Below the pieces are notes generated by a model. It was given only the letters and a program-made list of their open reading frames with translations, had not been told where the DNA came from and did no database searches. The position numbers and the translations under genes were made by a program. From assembly GCF_900964775.1 (NCBI RefSeq), contig NC_041821.1, forward strand, positions 9,621,394 through 9,685,393: a stretch of DNA of 64,000 nt, written 5' to 3'. This document shows positions 49,111 through 63,955 of the stretch, one piece after another (position 1 is the first letter of the stretch; each line of letters starts with the position of its first letter). This stretch comes from Scleropages formosus (taxonomy: Eukaryota; Chordata; Actinopteri; Osteoglossiformes; Osteoglossidae).

Positions 49111-49639
49111 AATGAAACCTGCCCACTCCACGCCCACCAGGCTGACACCAGAAAGGTCTCGGCACTCAATGAACATGTGGCTCGGAGGGCCTCCGTGAAG
49201 AGCAGTTCGGCTGGGAACCGTGCTGCAGACTTGCTTTTTGTCGTTTGTTTCCCCCAGAATTCCCCCCCGTTCTTCTTAAAGCAAGGGATCGTTGAAGAAG
49301 AAACACGCCGCGCTGTCCACGGTGGTCCGCGCTCCGCGACCCCCCACAGGAGGCCGACGCCGAACTGCGACCGGTCGACACGATGACAGGGGACTCTGTT
49401 AAGAATTTAATTCTATCTTATTTCGAACTATTTTATGAATCGGATTTGCAAATAGTGCCGGGATATTTAATGATCGCATATTTATTTTTTATCTGATTTC
49501 AGGCCGGTCGATGGCAATTTTTTTCTGTTAATGTCGACTTAGAGCTCGAGCTAATTTCGTAATTGATTCCAGGCGCAGCCTCGTGCCAGTCCCGGGCCCG
49601 CCTTCCAGCCCCAATATGTTTGCTAATTTTATCCCTGGG

Positions 49640-49900
49640 AAACGAGATTAGTATGACGATTGTTCTGCGCGTGCCCGGTGTCTCTCCCGGTCACGTCGCG
49701 GCGAAGGCCTGGCGCGAGGCCCACGTGACCGCGAACTCCACCGGACCCCCCGCGGGGCGGGAGCAGCGCGAGCGGCGGGAGCGCGAGGCGACACCGGAAT
49801 TCCATCAGTAGAGCCCTGGGGTTCGTCCGCACTTGAAGCCCGGGTTGTTCCGCACCATTTCCGCATCGTTCCGTACGACACGTTCCGTCTCTGTCAACGT
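49640..49900. promoter_or_regulatory. CpG island about 4.5 kb upstream of phox2b
   Basis: Dense CpG over roughly 250 bp (for example GGTCACGTCGCGGCG and GACCCCCCGCGGGGCGGG-like words), with further GC-rich DNA at 49290-49390. No recognisable protein is encoded. Candidate distal promoter or a Polycomb-type CpG island of a developmental gene. Confidence 0.45.
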
Positions 49901-50000
49901 AACTATTATTAGGATCAACGTGAACTGAAGCGCTAATTATTAGGGAAAAGCAGAAAGAAGAATGAATTTATTATTACCTCATAATTTATCGTTGTTAACA

Positions 50001-50004
50001 GCAG

Positions 50005-50035
<31 letters not shown>

Positions 50036-50058
50036 AATAATAATAATAATAATAATAA
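50001..50058. repeat. (CAA)n(TAA)n trinucleotide repeat
   Basis: About 10 CAA units run into about 9 ATA/TAA units. The open frames here are repeat artefacts. Confidence 0.9.
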
Positions 50059-50213
50059 ATTTGCCATAGTGTATCTTTAGGAAACGAGGAATGTATGTAC
50101 TATTATACTTTGATACTTTCAGGATTCTGGTGCTTCGTCCGGTGTTGTGTTTCGGGCAGCGCAACCACTTCGGTTCTCCTGCCTGCAGTGTTGGTCGGGC
50201 CACATGTCACTGT

Positions 50214-50215
<2 letters not shown>

Positions 50216-50282
<67 letters not shown>

Positions 50283-50283
50283 A
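50216..50283. repeat. (GT)30 microsatellite ending in GCGCGCG
   Basis: A near-perfect GT run of about 30 units followed by a short GC alternation. It is the longest dinucleotide array in the window. Confidence 0.93.
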
Positions 50284-50299
50284 CGAGTCCTGAGTGGAC

Positions 50300-53200
50300 T
50301 GACACCTCCTTTTTTACCTTCTTTTACTGTATTCCGTTAGAGGTCGTTCGTATTGCTGAAGTGAACGAAACAAACTACTTTGAAATGTTCTTTTCAGGTT
50401 AATTAATGTCGTCACTCCTCCACGTGCTTCAGATATATTGGATCACAAGCCGGCAACTTATTTTCGCCTTGTTGTACTAAAGGTAAACTATCACTTTCAC
50501 AAATGATGTAGAAAACAACTTGTTTTCGACTTTTAGGGTATATTAACTAATAAAACACTACATGATTTTGTAGGCTCGCACACATATTTCGCATTTGAAA
50601 TTTCAAGGTGAGGTGGAAGTAATCTCGGGCACCTTGTAATATTTTCACTCCTGTTTTATTTCACCAATACCACTGTCTTATTTCGTAAATATTTTAAACA
50701 CACTGCTGCTACACGTATTTCTGCACAATAAACGAGTACACAGCCACGCCTCCACGTTCCCAGACACAATTCACGGACCTTATTTAATTCCTTCTCGGAG
50801 GAAACTGCTGTGTTGCCTATAGATCCTCTTAATAAACCATTTCCATGCGTTTATTTGTTTAATCTTTGTTTTTTTTCCGCTCTCTCTCTCTCTCTCTCTC
50901 CAGTTTCGTTTTGGGATGGAAATGCAGCCATTAAATTGAGAAATCAAGCAATAAAAGCCAAGAGAGCTACCCCAAGGAATATTTAATACTCAATATTTTA
51001 TTTATATTCCCCGGAGATCCAAGATTGTTTCTCCTCCTCCTCCTAATTATTATTATTTTGCCCCAGGAAAATGTATTCACACAAAGTAAGACGTTATGCT
51101 CAACCTGACAGGCTTTTTTTTTTTTCGATGCTCCCCGCCGTTGTCCTCCTGCATTGGCGCTCTTTGTGTATTGATAGGGCGCTACAATGGCATTTTGGTT
51201 GTGCGTCCTTGTGTTTCCGCCCGACCTGCATTCCTCATCCCCGAGCGACAAAAGCTCTGCAGAAAAGCTCCGAGCCCCTTCTTCGACTTCAAAATGTCCC
51301 TCTGAATTGTCACTTACCGCCTCAAATTTAAGGGCCGATTTATTTTCAAAACAACCGACGGCAGCCTTTATTTAGGACTCATTAAATCCCCAGCTAATCA
51401 GTCTTATTGATTTATTGTGAAACGCTGAACACCTTTTTATCCTGTAAAGTCATCTGCCGCGGAGAATTGGCGTCACTGTAAAATATGGTCATTCATAGTA
51501 AAAAATACCAGACTGTTGCGGTTTTGTCACGAGGAGTCTGTAGTGCAGAGGTGAAATGTAAGTTCTTAGTTTAAAAATTTAAAATGCAATTAATCAAGGA
51601 AATTAGAGGTATAAAAAACAGCATAATACAAAACGCATATGTAAACAACAATATAATATAATATAACATACAGTACATTTTATCGAATGCACAATTGTAT
51701 TGAGCTTACATTTGACTCGTGCGGTTTTATTCAGCTCGACGGGTTCTGAAACCAGCTGATATTGTAAAGAAAGACGTTGAAAACATAAAAGTCGAGCGTT
51801 TCCATGGCTCGTGGATTATAGACCCCTAGAAGCGCACAAATGAATGAAGGAGAACGGATGGTTAAACCTATAATTATATTTGCCTCAGCAAAATATCAGA
51901 AGGGGCTTCTCCCTTCTTTGTGCCTTATTAGATTAATTCTTAAAGATGGTTTCTTTTTTTTCTTTCTCTTTTCCCTTCCAGACGCGTGTGGGGAAGTCGG
52001 TGAACCAGTTGGTCTTTGGTTCCAATAATCAGATTAACCATTTGGTACAACTTTTAGGCAGGACTCGCGTGTAGAAAGAAAAACATTCACATAAAAGGGG
52101 GGCTGGGATGTGTCAAGAAAGAAGGAACTTTTCTTGTCATTTATCTTTCTTTCAGGGCGAAACAAACACCGAAAAAAGGGGGAATGAAAGGGCCAAAGAA
52201 ACACAGAGGATCAACTAACGGTTTATTTAAATAAGTCAGCTATAGAGACAATCAATTTCTGAACATGAGACCCCATTTGATCAGAAGAATGTATCATTAG
52301 CGAAAATAAACTTGCTCTCTTTTTATATCGACGGTATTTAAATAATCGCCACTTTTAATGCCTCGAATGGACTTTTTTTATTATTTGGCAATTTTCTCTC
52401 TGAGAACTGTACATATGAAACCATGGGTGTGTATTCATTTTCATAGCTCAGAGTGGGAGAAACTTAGATAAATACCTCGGATAACGACCCTGGAATTTCA
52501 CATCTGTCTTTCCCCACTCTGTAGGGTTCGTGGTACCAAAGAACACGTTTCCACCGCCCTCTTTTTATATGTGTCTGGAGACTGAGAAACAAGAACTCGT
52601 TAAATGCTCACAATTTATTTCTCACTGTCACACTGCGAGCATTTATTTTCATTGTTGTGAAGGAAAAAAGTGTTATAAATAACTGACATACCAACTTCTA
52701 TCAAATCATGCGTGTAAAACAAGTGTAGCAATAAAGCCATCTGGAAATATAAAAATGATCGGCACAAAAACACTAAAGATGATCGGAGCACTGTTCCCTG
52801 TACATGATCCGATAGAATATTTGTTTTTTAAAAATTAAAGGTACATATTAGTGCATATAATAATAATAATAATAATAATAATGTATGAGAAATGGATCTC
52901 CCTGTTAAGCCTGTTAACAACAAACTGTGATATAAAATAAAATTGAAATTAGACCCCGTCATAATGTAATATAATGTCTATTTCTACTGAAAGAATGGAA
53001 AAGCCCAAAAAGATCACCTGTTACCAGGCTATAACAAAATTAACCACTTATCTTGTTTAATACTGTCCAGATGATGACTTGACGAGTTTGTTACTTTAAT
53101 TACCGACTTGTTACTCAGCACATAACGGCAATAATGAATGCAATAAAACCAATTACAAACGGATTTAAATCATAAAATATTACAAACTTGTTTACAGAAC

Positions 53201-53480
53201 GAGGACTACGCAAATAAACACGTCGTGTTAGAAGGAACTAATAAATACAAAATATTAAAATTCACCCTGCAAATGTATTCCTTCTAATTTCATCCAGAAA
53301 CATCAAATTGTACGATCTTCATTAAGCCATAATGCACAATATACTGTCGAAAAGGAAAAAAATAATTTTAGAATGAGTCAGTTTGACTTCATATTTTCAA
53401 TGCACACCTTTGTTTGTGTTTAGTGTCATAATATGAAAATATTAAACTGATATCATTGCGCATTCATAATATTACTGGTA
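50300..53480. other. phox2b upstream region, no gene recognised
   Basis: AT-rich, with a CT run at 50880-50901 and (TAA)n at about 52859-52882. The block 51100-51450 is denser and less repetitive than the rest (for example CCCCAGCTAATCAG and TTATTGATTTATTG). It is the best enhancer candidate of this stretch, on appearance only. Confidence 0.4.
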
Positions 53481-53484
53481 ATTC

Positions 53485-53485
<1 letters not shown>

Positions 53486-53539
<54 letters not shown>
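53486..53539. repeat. (ATT)18 microsatellite
   Basis: 54 bp of pure ATT followed by a T run of about 17. Confidence 0.93.
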
Positions 53540-53540
<1 letters not shown>

Positions 53541-54055
53541 TTTTTTTTTTTTTTTTGATGATGATGATTATGATCATTCTTTCTCAGCCAGGTGTTGGAG
53601 AAAGGGTCATCTTTAGAGGCTCAGTAGACATCCCACACAATTGTAAGCAGTCCCTATCTCCTCCCTGTCCGTGCCCCGTGTCTTTGAGAGATTTCACGCT
53701 CTTGGGGGGGTTGCCTTGTTGCGAAATTGAGCGTGTAACGTTCTTACAAGGAAGCCTTGGTCTGACACCGGAGCTCCAGCACTTGAAGCCAAGAAACCCA
53801 GGGCAAAAAAAAAAAAATAAAAAAATAAAAAAATAAGGAGGCGAGAGTGAAGAAGGGGGGAAAATACCATCTAAAATTTGTGCCCAAGGTATACGATCAG
53901 TTAAAAGGCTTAAAAGCTTGGGGGGGAAAATTGGATCAGGGAGAATCGTCACCCAACTTTCATTATTTCCAAGTGGTGTGATTGAATTAAAGGGCAGGGA
54001 GATGGTTAGAAGAGAGGATGGAGGGAGTCGATGCGTAATGGTGGGGTATTAAATT

Positions 54056-54063
54056 CTAATTAG
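54056..54063. promoter_or_regulatory. CTAATTAG homeodomain palindrome in the phox2b proximal region
   Basis: A palindromic double TAAT core about 280 bp upstream of the inferred transcription start. Phox2b is known to act on its own promoter in mammals, so this is a candidate autoregulatory site. Confidence 0.35.
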
Positions 54064-54104
54064 AGATGCAGGGAATCAATGATAGGGGCGGTTTGGACAG
54101 CTCG

Positions 54105-54130
54105 CCCCCCCCCCCCCCCCCCCCCCCCCC
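54105..54130. repeat. Poly(C) run of about 26
   Basis: An uninterrupted C homopolymer about 210 bp upstream of the inferred phox2b start. Its length is likely polymorphic or approximate. Confidence 0.85.
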
Positions 54131-54307
54131 AGTGCCAGCCCAATAGACTGATGAGTTATTGTCATGTAAAAAAGCGCCAGCAATAAGACCAACCGCTTTG
54201 CCATTGTCCAAGTGGAAAGAGCCAAGTTTATTATGAGGACTATATGCTCTGGAGACCTGGGGCTGAGCGCCTCATAGGAGGCTTTTCATAAAACAAGGAG
54301 CCCTTCC

Positions 54308-54313
54308 TATAAA
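54308..54313 (+). promoter_or_regulatory. TATA-like box of phox2b
   Basis: TATAAA in CCTATAAAGG, about 180 bp before the start codon. A transcription start about 25-35 bp downstream (near 54338-54345) would leave a 5' UTR of about 150 nt. Confidence 0.6.
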
Positions 54314-54474
54314 GGAGGCCAGTTTTGAGGCAGGAGCCGAGCAGTGCACATCTACCCACAGTCCAGCCTCCTCCAAAAACAAACATCAAAACCGTTATCG
54401 CTCCAAGACTCTCCTTTCTTCCCCTGTATTTCGGGTAGACGTATTCTGATTTTTGAGACTGCAGCTTTTTTTAA

Positions 54475-56455
<1,981 letters not shown>

Positions 56456-56554
56456 CGGCTCCACGTGTCACCCTGGGTTCAGAGATGTCACCCTGGGAGC
56501 TGCACTGACCAAGGCTGAGGGAGATGTCCGAACACACAAGACGGGACTGATGAA

Positions 56555-56652
56555 GAAGAAGAGGAGAGAAGAGGAGAGGAGCGGAGAGGGGATGAGAGGG
56601 AAGGAGAGGAGAGGGAAGGAGAGGAGAGGAGAGGAGAGGAGAGGAGAGGGGC
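56555..56652. repeat. Purine-rich (GGAGA)n tract in the phox2b 3' UTR
   Basis: About 95 nt made almost only of A and G (GAGGAGAGGAGC-like units), so all pyrimidines are on the other strand. Mirror-symmetric stretches could form triplex DNA. Confidence 0.85.
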
Positions 56653-57526
56653 AAATCACCCCATTCCTGCTTAGCTGTCTGTTCCAGGTTCTCCAGGAAG
56701 GAGCCAGATAACACAATATTTGTGTTACTTACAGGTTCATTTTATTTCTTACGTTTGAGGTGTGTCTTCAGCACTTGAGTCTTTAAATGAGGGCGAATAA
56801 CAGAAACAGGCTGGATTATTTCTCAGTTTTTTTTCTAAACTTGTACAGTAAGACATTAATCACTATATTCCTTGTTTCATACAAGATGCTTTAATTCACA
56901 GTGTATTTTCTTTTTTTTAATTTTTAATCGTTTATTTTCATCTCCAAGCCATTTTCAATTTGAGGTTAAGATGATCGACCGTAACCTCTTTATCTCAATA
57001 TAGGGCAGTGCGAGAAGAAGAAAACGTCCTTATTATTTTCATAATTATCAATTATATGTTTTAAATACCGTTTCACCAAAGGCACAAAAGTACATATTTC
57101 ACCATAAACAGAAATACTTAACAGTTTTGTGTGTCTTTCTACGACTGTGTTTGTGTCGCTCAATTGTATAGTGTTAATACAGTATAAAAATTTGTCTTCT
57201 ATAGTTGACCATAGGACATGTCTACCCTGTAGTTTATGAAGAGTGTTTTTGAAGTTTTAAAAAAAGGTCATTGCGGGTTTATTTCTTCGACAAGGACAAA
57301 AAATATACAAAACGTTGTATTTATTACATTTTTTTTTTCATTTGCATGTCCTCTTTCAGATTTTATTACATTTATTTTCCCCCCTTTTTATGTGAGCATT
57401 TCACGTTGTGTTCCAGGATTTAAATTTATTTATATGTAGGTATAATGAATGCTTATATTTAAGAAGGAAATATTTCTACATGTGCATATAGTTTTCCAAA
57501 AGTGTACCATTGACCTGATTGTTGAT

Positions 57527-57532
57527 AATAAA
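57527..57532 (+). terminator. Poly(A) signal AATAAA for phox2b
   Basis: Canonical hexamer about 1.07 kb after the stop codon, followed by a TGT/TTTTT-rich stretch (about 57553-57572) suitable as a downstream element. Confidence 0.6.
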
Positions 57533-57735
57533 ATAATTAGCAAAGTTAATCCGTGTCTGTTTGCGTGTTTTTTCCTCGCTGATTCAGCATCAAAATCCCA
57601 CAGCTGAACATTTTAATGAAACGTTACTGTTATATTACAGGTAGGACGTTCTTCAAATGTTCAAACGTTAGGAAATGATGACGATGATGGTGATGATGAT
57701 GATGATAATAATAATAATCACATTAACAATAATAA

Positions 57736-57736
<1 letters not shown>

Positions 57737-57784
<48 letters not shown>
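57737..57784. repeat. (ATT)16 microsatellite
   Basis: 48 bp of ATT preceded by ATG/GAT and AAT repeats at about 57678-57720, just past the phox2b poly(A) signal. Confidence 0.92.
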
Positions 57785-57786
<2 letters not shown>

Positions 57787-58329
57787 ACATCTTTGAGTAA
57801 AATGTGAGATAAACAACATTCTAGAATCTACATTATTTATCTGGGAGAAAGCTGTAGACTTATCCATCGATCACTATAGAAACTGGCCAATCGATTAGGT
57901 GACTGGTGAGACGCAGGCTCTCTCTTTAGTTGTGTTTTAGGGACACCTTGTGGTTAATTTGTGAAACTAAATTTTCTCTGGAATGTTTTTATTTTACATC
58001 ATTTTTATAACGATAAACTATAAAAAAAAATAAATAAAATAAATAAATAACAAACAAACCAATGGCAATTAATGAATCGGGATCTGTCAGTACTTCCTTT
58101 CTTTCCATATTGTTGTTTTCACATAAACCGTGTCTCATCACACTTCCCATGTCTTTTACTGCGATTTAATACTTTCAGGACCACGGAGAGCGCCCGGACG
58201 AGCGTTTTTGATACACATCTGCTGCAAAAAACATCTCAAAAGGGCAAAGCTGGAAAACACACGTCTCTAGTGCAAACTGCATGCATAAAAGCAAATTTAA
58301 AAAAAATGAAAAGACAAGCCGCATTTTCA

Positions 58330-60737
58330 ACTTTATTTATAAACATACATTTGCTATAAAAGCCATTGCATTTGAACATCTCATCTATTAAATTCTGATT
58401 GTTTATTTTCAGAGCAATATCACAATAAATACAGAACTTAAAACACAAGTATCATTCTCATTTTTTACCATATAACTGTTCCTTCCAAACATTTCACACA
58501 CAGAAATTATTGCCTTATTTCTTCCCCTCCCCCCTTTTCTTTCATATCTTTATTTATATTTAAGTAAACATAATACATAAACAGAACCGAATCAATACTG
58601 CAGAACAGGAACAAATAAAACTTTTCAATAGCAAAGCTGTGTAAAAAAAAAAAGAAAAAAAAAAAAAAATCCATCCTGGACATCAAGTGGTCTAGAAGTT
58701 GTGGGAAACAAAACCTTAACTTGGTTCAGAAAACCTGTAAGGAAAAGTTGGCAGCTAGAGCAGGGCAGAGCAATGGTTAACTAGTAACTAGTCTAAATGA
58801 ATTTTAACATGTCGTAGAGGAGAGACTGTGCTTCAGGATCTTTAAAAACATTCACGCACATATGCACAAAACAGGACTACCTGGTGTTTTCCCGAAAAGA
58901 AGAGAAACTTTATACGATTGACCATCTCAGGCAAGGATTACCCTAAAATATATCTAATCGTTGTACATGAAATTGGTTTCTTTGTGCAGTTCATAGGCTA
59001 CTGTATAGGCCTAATACGAATATCAATATGATCAGTTTAGATTAGATGTGTTGCATTTTATTCCTGACTGGGAACCTTATGAGATGCTCACTCAGGTGTC
59101 TAAATAGGGATCAGCTAAAAGACAGAGCTGTATTTGTCTTGCATGAGCAAAACTGGGCCAGATCATCAGCAGACTATAAAGTGCAGATCACTTTCCCTTG
59201 TCTTTTTGTCTGCCTGGAGAAAACCTGATCTGCCATTAAGTCCCAAATTAAAGACATCATCTTTGGATTTCTTTTTTCAGACCCAACATCAGGTTACACA
59301 ACGTGTGCAATCAGTTGCATTCCTAAGGCACATGTTCAATGCAATGTTTGCTAAAAATAAGCTTGGAGAGTAAAATAAATCTGCAGTCATCTGAAACGGA
59401 GGAGTGATGGAAAATACCTGAAAGTACCAGAGAAATGTTACTGTAAGAGAAACCATGCAACATATTTCAATACACTACTGCTACGTTAGTGGGTTCATTC
59501 ATTCTCACCATAATTAAAACAAGCAAAAAGTAAAGAAATAAGATGGTTTATTCACTAAATGACAAATAAAACAATTATGGACGTATAAATCTGTGTGCTC
59601 ACAAAAATTAGAGGAACCTCAGATGAGCTGCCTTCATCATATATTGTAAGGCAGGTTAAATACTGAATGGGATTCAAAAAGGAAATATAACCAGGAAAAA
59701 CGTTCTAGAGGAATTCTGGTACTGAAAAAGAGTCAACAAACCCACCGCAATTTAAGAAATCAAGCGGAGCTGTCTACCTCCTTAAAGTTAAATGTAGGTG
59801 AAACATGCTAAAAAAAAATATCAGGTAAAAATGAAAATAAGATCATAAGATTGGATTCGTTATGACTGTATGATTAAGGCATTACACATATTCAGCTACC
59901 CAACATCAGGATGCATGTTTCATTATAGTGATGCGAGTGTTAAACGGCCCTTTTCGTTTCAGCACAAACAACCGAGGGCAGCGCAGTTTGTCCGCCTATC
60001 ATAAGCAGAGAATTGAGCGCATTATCTACAGAGCTTAAGTGACAGGAGCTCCGGTCTTTGCAAGCAGTTCCCATGTTCAACACACTGAACCTACGACAAG
60101 AGCACTCCTGTCACAAGAGGAAGCAGAATAGTATCACACAGAGATACTGATGTGCATACTATATATATACACAGGTACACACACACACACACATATATAT
60201 GTACCTATATATACTATATAGGACCTACGGTGAAATATTCTCTCATGATAAAGATGTCAATTACAATTTCAGTCACGCTACAACCAACCACTCAATGAAA
60301 CTGCAAGCATCAAACAGTGTTTAAACACCATTCGACTATTTTTACAGAACTTCTTTGTTGGTGTGGAAACACCAACATAGGTATAAGGGATTCTTTAGTT
60401 GCAAGCACTGTGAAATTTGATTGAAATTATGCATTTTTTTATAAGGGTCTCTTTACACTGTATTTTCTAAAAACAACAAACATCTCATACCAAGCACAAA
60501 GAAATTCGACATGGTTGTTAAATCCTGCTGAAGAAACTGGGGGGTGGGGTTCTTTTTTTCATCCTGAACCACTGGGGGGGCCATCCTAATGCTTTCTCTA
60601 GTTTGAGCTGGAGGAAAAATGGTCGCGGTCTCCACACGTTGGGAAGGCATTTCAGATGGTGACCTGCTGGCGATTGTCCATACATACAGGTGTCAACAAA
60701 CATGCTCCGACGCAGATCCTCCTTTATCTCCGCCTCG
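58330..60737 (-). other. limch1: limch1 3' UTR and flank (inferred)
   Basis: Minus-strand sequence after the limch1 stop codon. Several AATAAA hexamers occur on this strand (TTTATT on the + strand at about 59547, 59057 and 58332), so the transcript end is unclear. An AC/AT simple repeat lies at about 60160-60210. No other gene is seen. Confidence 0.4.
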
Positions 60738-61788
60738 TCACAAAGTGGTGGGCTGACCAGCAGCTGCAGAACAACAAGAAGACAAACTGTTTTTTTTTTT
60801 ATAACAGTTATGATTCAATATGATTAAAACTCTCATGTAAAAATCCTTTGGTGTAAGTGGCAAATCGTGACGTATAGGAATTATTTCTGTTATAGGAAAC
60901 AGCTGCAAATGTGCTACTAATAGCCCATAATCATGGTTTTTCTGCTTCCTTTGATAATTAAGCGGTGCTATGCCAAGTCTAAGGTTCTGTGAAGAGGAGT
61001 TCAGGCTTATGTAAGATAACAATAAAAACGGCACGATCAACATCCATTAGCTGAAAGGAACCGTGATCACAGTTGCAGGTGACTACGAAGGCTTTTTCTC
61101 GCAGCTCAGGCAAGAAATACCTCGCTCGTTGTGCATGTACAGTAGCTCACCGCGCGATTTCATGTAGCACTCGTGACAGTTGAGGAGTCCGTTTCGGATC
61201 CTCACGTCCGTGCCGGTGCTGGTGTCCCCCAGCTGTCCCTTACAGATGCCACACTGGAACAGAGGGAGGTAAAAGTTAAGTGCTAAACTTCATTTCAGGG
61301 AGTTCCAAGAGAAGCAGAAGGACTGTCCCTGGCAAAATAAATCTCTCATTCTCAGACAAGAGTGGGGCACATTCATCATAAATGTAAAGGATTCTATTTT
61401 ACATTCATTAATCAGATATTTAAGTTGAAAAGAAACCTTCACACTGACCTTCCCAAACCCTGCATTACAGTATTTCTTTGCTATTAAATTGTTAAAAACA
61501 TTAAAATGAATCACACAATTTATAAGTAAAGTGCATTACTGATTACATAAATGGTCAATTATCAGCACCATAGTAATAATTCATCCTTTATCTCCAAACT
61601 GTTACATATGGGGGGGGGTGAGGCAGGCTTGGCCGGCTCCTGCTTTCTGTTGGGTCTGGGGTTCGAGTCCTGCTGGGGGTGCCTTGCAACAGACTGGCAT
61701 CCCGTCCTGTGTGTGTCCCCTCCCGGCGCGCACCCTGTGTTGCCGGGCTGGGCTCCTGCTCGCTGCGATCCCGCTCGGGACAAGAGGC

Positions 61789-61835
<47 letters not shown>

Positions 61836-63955
61836 ACACAGACCCCTAGTTTGGCACTGTTTTCAAAACCCACATCACTCAATTAAAGACAAAATGGGTT
61901 ACATAGGTACACGTGAGCACCAAAATGACACAGGCTGCACATACCTTGAAGCACTGAATGTGGAAATAGAGGCCAAGAGTTTCGATGATCATGGCGGCTC
62001 CCTTGCCTAAGGGGTGGGCACAGCTGGAGCACAGCTTCTTTCCACTCACTGACCTGCAGGGGGCGACACTCTAGTAGAAATAACTCGCTGACGACACACT
62101 CGGACTCGATGGTCAGCGGCACCATGGCAGGGTGATGTGTTCTGTCCCAGATGATGTGACGTTGCAAAGTGCACTTTTCATGCTTTTCGAAGTCTTCATT
62201 TGTTCAAAATAAGTCATTCAGAGCAATTTCTTAATTGACACAGATAAATATGAAACACAAATATATCTTTTTTTTCTGAACACGAAATGATACAAAAATG
62301 CAGGAAAATGCACAGTGGACAGGAATTATGCTCACTTCAAGAGAGGAGGGTTTATAATGAGGAAACAGAAGCGACGACTGTACCCGGGAAGTCAAAGTGG
62401 TGTGTGTGGTGTGTGGGGCTGGGGGCTACGCTGCAAGGGTCACTGGGTGAGGGTCGTACCTGTTGGGAGACTGGGACTGGATGGCAGATGAAAATGTGGA
62501 TGACTGAGATGGGTTTGTCCCTACATTTTCACACGATCCAGACCTGGAGACAGCAAGCTTAAACAATCAGAATCAAACACACAGAGCAAGCGCACGCACA
62601 CAAACACGAACGCTCTCGGTCATACCCGCGATCCTTCACGCTTAGCGACACACGCAAACTCACCCGAACACACGGATAGCGGCCCTCACACATGCACGCA
62701 CCGTTTCATTCTCCCAGACTGTGCCTGCTGGGTACTCAAGTTTCGGTCCAGCGAGGCTGTCTTATTCCACACCTCCTCCTGCTGGGGCTGCTTGTTCTGG
62801 GGCGGCTTGCTGCTCCATGATGCCTCTGGGTCAAGACGGCAACAGACTTAAATATGCTGAGACCAATCTACAAAACAGTGAAGCACTCATCGCCCCACCA
62901 CAGCATAAATAAAAAAGTAAAAAGCAAGTTGTTTCCTCAGTTCTTTCTGCCTGATGAATCCCTCTCAATGTTCAACAAGGGACTCAAAGCACATCTGTTT
63001 CGGACTCACTTCTCTCTGGATCTCCTGACCACATAATACATTCACAACATGTCATTTGTCACAATTAACTTTGTATTTCCTTTCAATCCTATATGATGCT
63101 ACTCATGTAATCTCATTGTTAATGCAATGTTTTAAAAAATGTTGTACTCTATCAGTTCTATATGTAGCTACCAGTGTAATACATGCTGGTTTACATTTAC
63201 ATATTTAGCAGATGCTTTTCTCCAAAGTGACTTACAATGGACTCTGTGTAGTGTTATCAGCCCACACACCTTATTCACCAAGGTGACTTACACTGCAAGA
63301 TACACTACTTACACTGGCTCACTCATCCTTACATCAGTGGAACACACTCTCTCTGTCACTCACACACTGTGGGGGAACCTGAACAGCATGTCGTTGGAGT
63401 GTGGGAGGAAATCAGAGCATCCAGAGGAAACCCACGCAGACAAGGGGAGAACATGTAAACTCCACACAGACTGAGCGGGGATCAAACCCACGTCCTCTCG
63501 CACCACCCAGGTGCTGTGAGACAGCAGGGCTGCTCGCTGTGCCACCGTGCCACCCAGTTTAAATGGTGGCATCGGACAAACAGACTGTACTTGGAGAATG
63601 CACTTTGTTTGCCGAGTTGAGTATTTCTAGTCAGAAAGATGCTATAAATATTGAATCACAAACAGAGCGAGGATGACAAGTGAAACATTTTACTGTACAG
63701 AGTTACCCAGGAAAGCCTCCACAGGGCTATTCGCAATGTAAAATTTCTCTTCTCCACCCACAGAGGGCGACATTGCTGAGGTCTCACCTTGGATGAACTG
63801 AAGCTGAGGCACGGTGGTCTGGCCCTGGTCCACTGGGGCTCTTTGGCCATTCTGCAGAGTCTCTGCAACTGCTTCTGTCTGGCTCAAGCTTTGTGGGGTT
63901 GAGCTGCATGAGGTGCCGCGAACAGAAACTTTAAATCCATACGTGGAAGACTCCA
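60738..63955 (-). CDS. limch1: LIM and calponin-homology domain protein Limch1, last six coding exons (partial)
   Basis: Actomyosin-associated protein that in mammals activates non-muscle myosin II and supports stress fibres. Minus-strand exons: about 63955-63788 (5' edge uncertain), 62825-62702, 62543-62460, 62053-61945, 61253-61151 and 60763-60738. All join in phase and the frame ends AAGQPTTL then TGA. The C-terminal LIM domain is complete. Its eight zinc ligands can be read from CSSC, the FHIQC histidine and cysteine, CFKC, CGIC and the final CHEC. Upstream is a Ser/Gln-rich linker ([16 protein letters not shown]). The calponin-homology domain and the rest of the N-terminus lie beyond 64000. 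LMO7 is the closest alternative; the linker, the C-terminal tail and the phox2b synteny favour limch1. Confidence 0.92.
61606..61842 (+). mobile_element. SINE-like repeat, family C, with GT microsatellite
   Basis: GGGTCTGGGGTTCGAGTCCT, GGTGCCTTGCAACAGACTGG, TGTGTTGCCGGGCTGGGCTC and GATCCCGCTCGGGACAAG form a tRNA-like head and body. It then runs into a (GT)n array at about 61793-61831. I recall this family as very common in arowana sequence. It lies in a limch1 intron. Confidence 0.75.
62930..63060 (+). mobile_element. Possible LINE ORF2 C-terminal fragment
   Basis: The + frame reads [15 protein letters not shown], which resembles the FKxxLKTHLF ending of many fish non-LTR reverse transcriptase proteins. 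It is short, undated and within a limch1 intron. Low confidence because only one motif supports it. Confidence 0.3.
63184..63560 (-). mobile_element. SINE-like repeat, family B, minus strand, near full length
   Basis: The reverse complement runs GGCACGGTGGCACAGCGAGC, CTGCTGTCTCACAGCACC, GTGTGGAGTTTACATGTTC, AGTGTAAGTCACCTTGGTG, then the tail AAGTCACTTTGGAGAAAAGC and ATCTGCTAAATATGTAAATG. It is the most complete family B copy in the window and sits in a limch1 intron. Confidence 0.8.

Larger units (their letters stand above)
56456..57550 (+). other. phox2b: phox2b 3' UTR (inferred)
   Basis: From the stop codon (TGA, 56453-56455) to just beyond AATAAA at 57527-57532. The first part carries a purine-rich (GGAGA)n block and the rest is AT-rich. 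No other AATAAA was seen earlier in this stretch. Confidence 0.6.
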
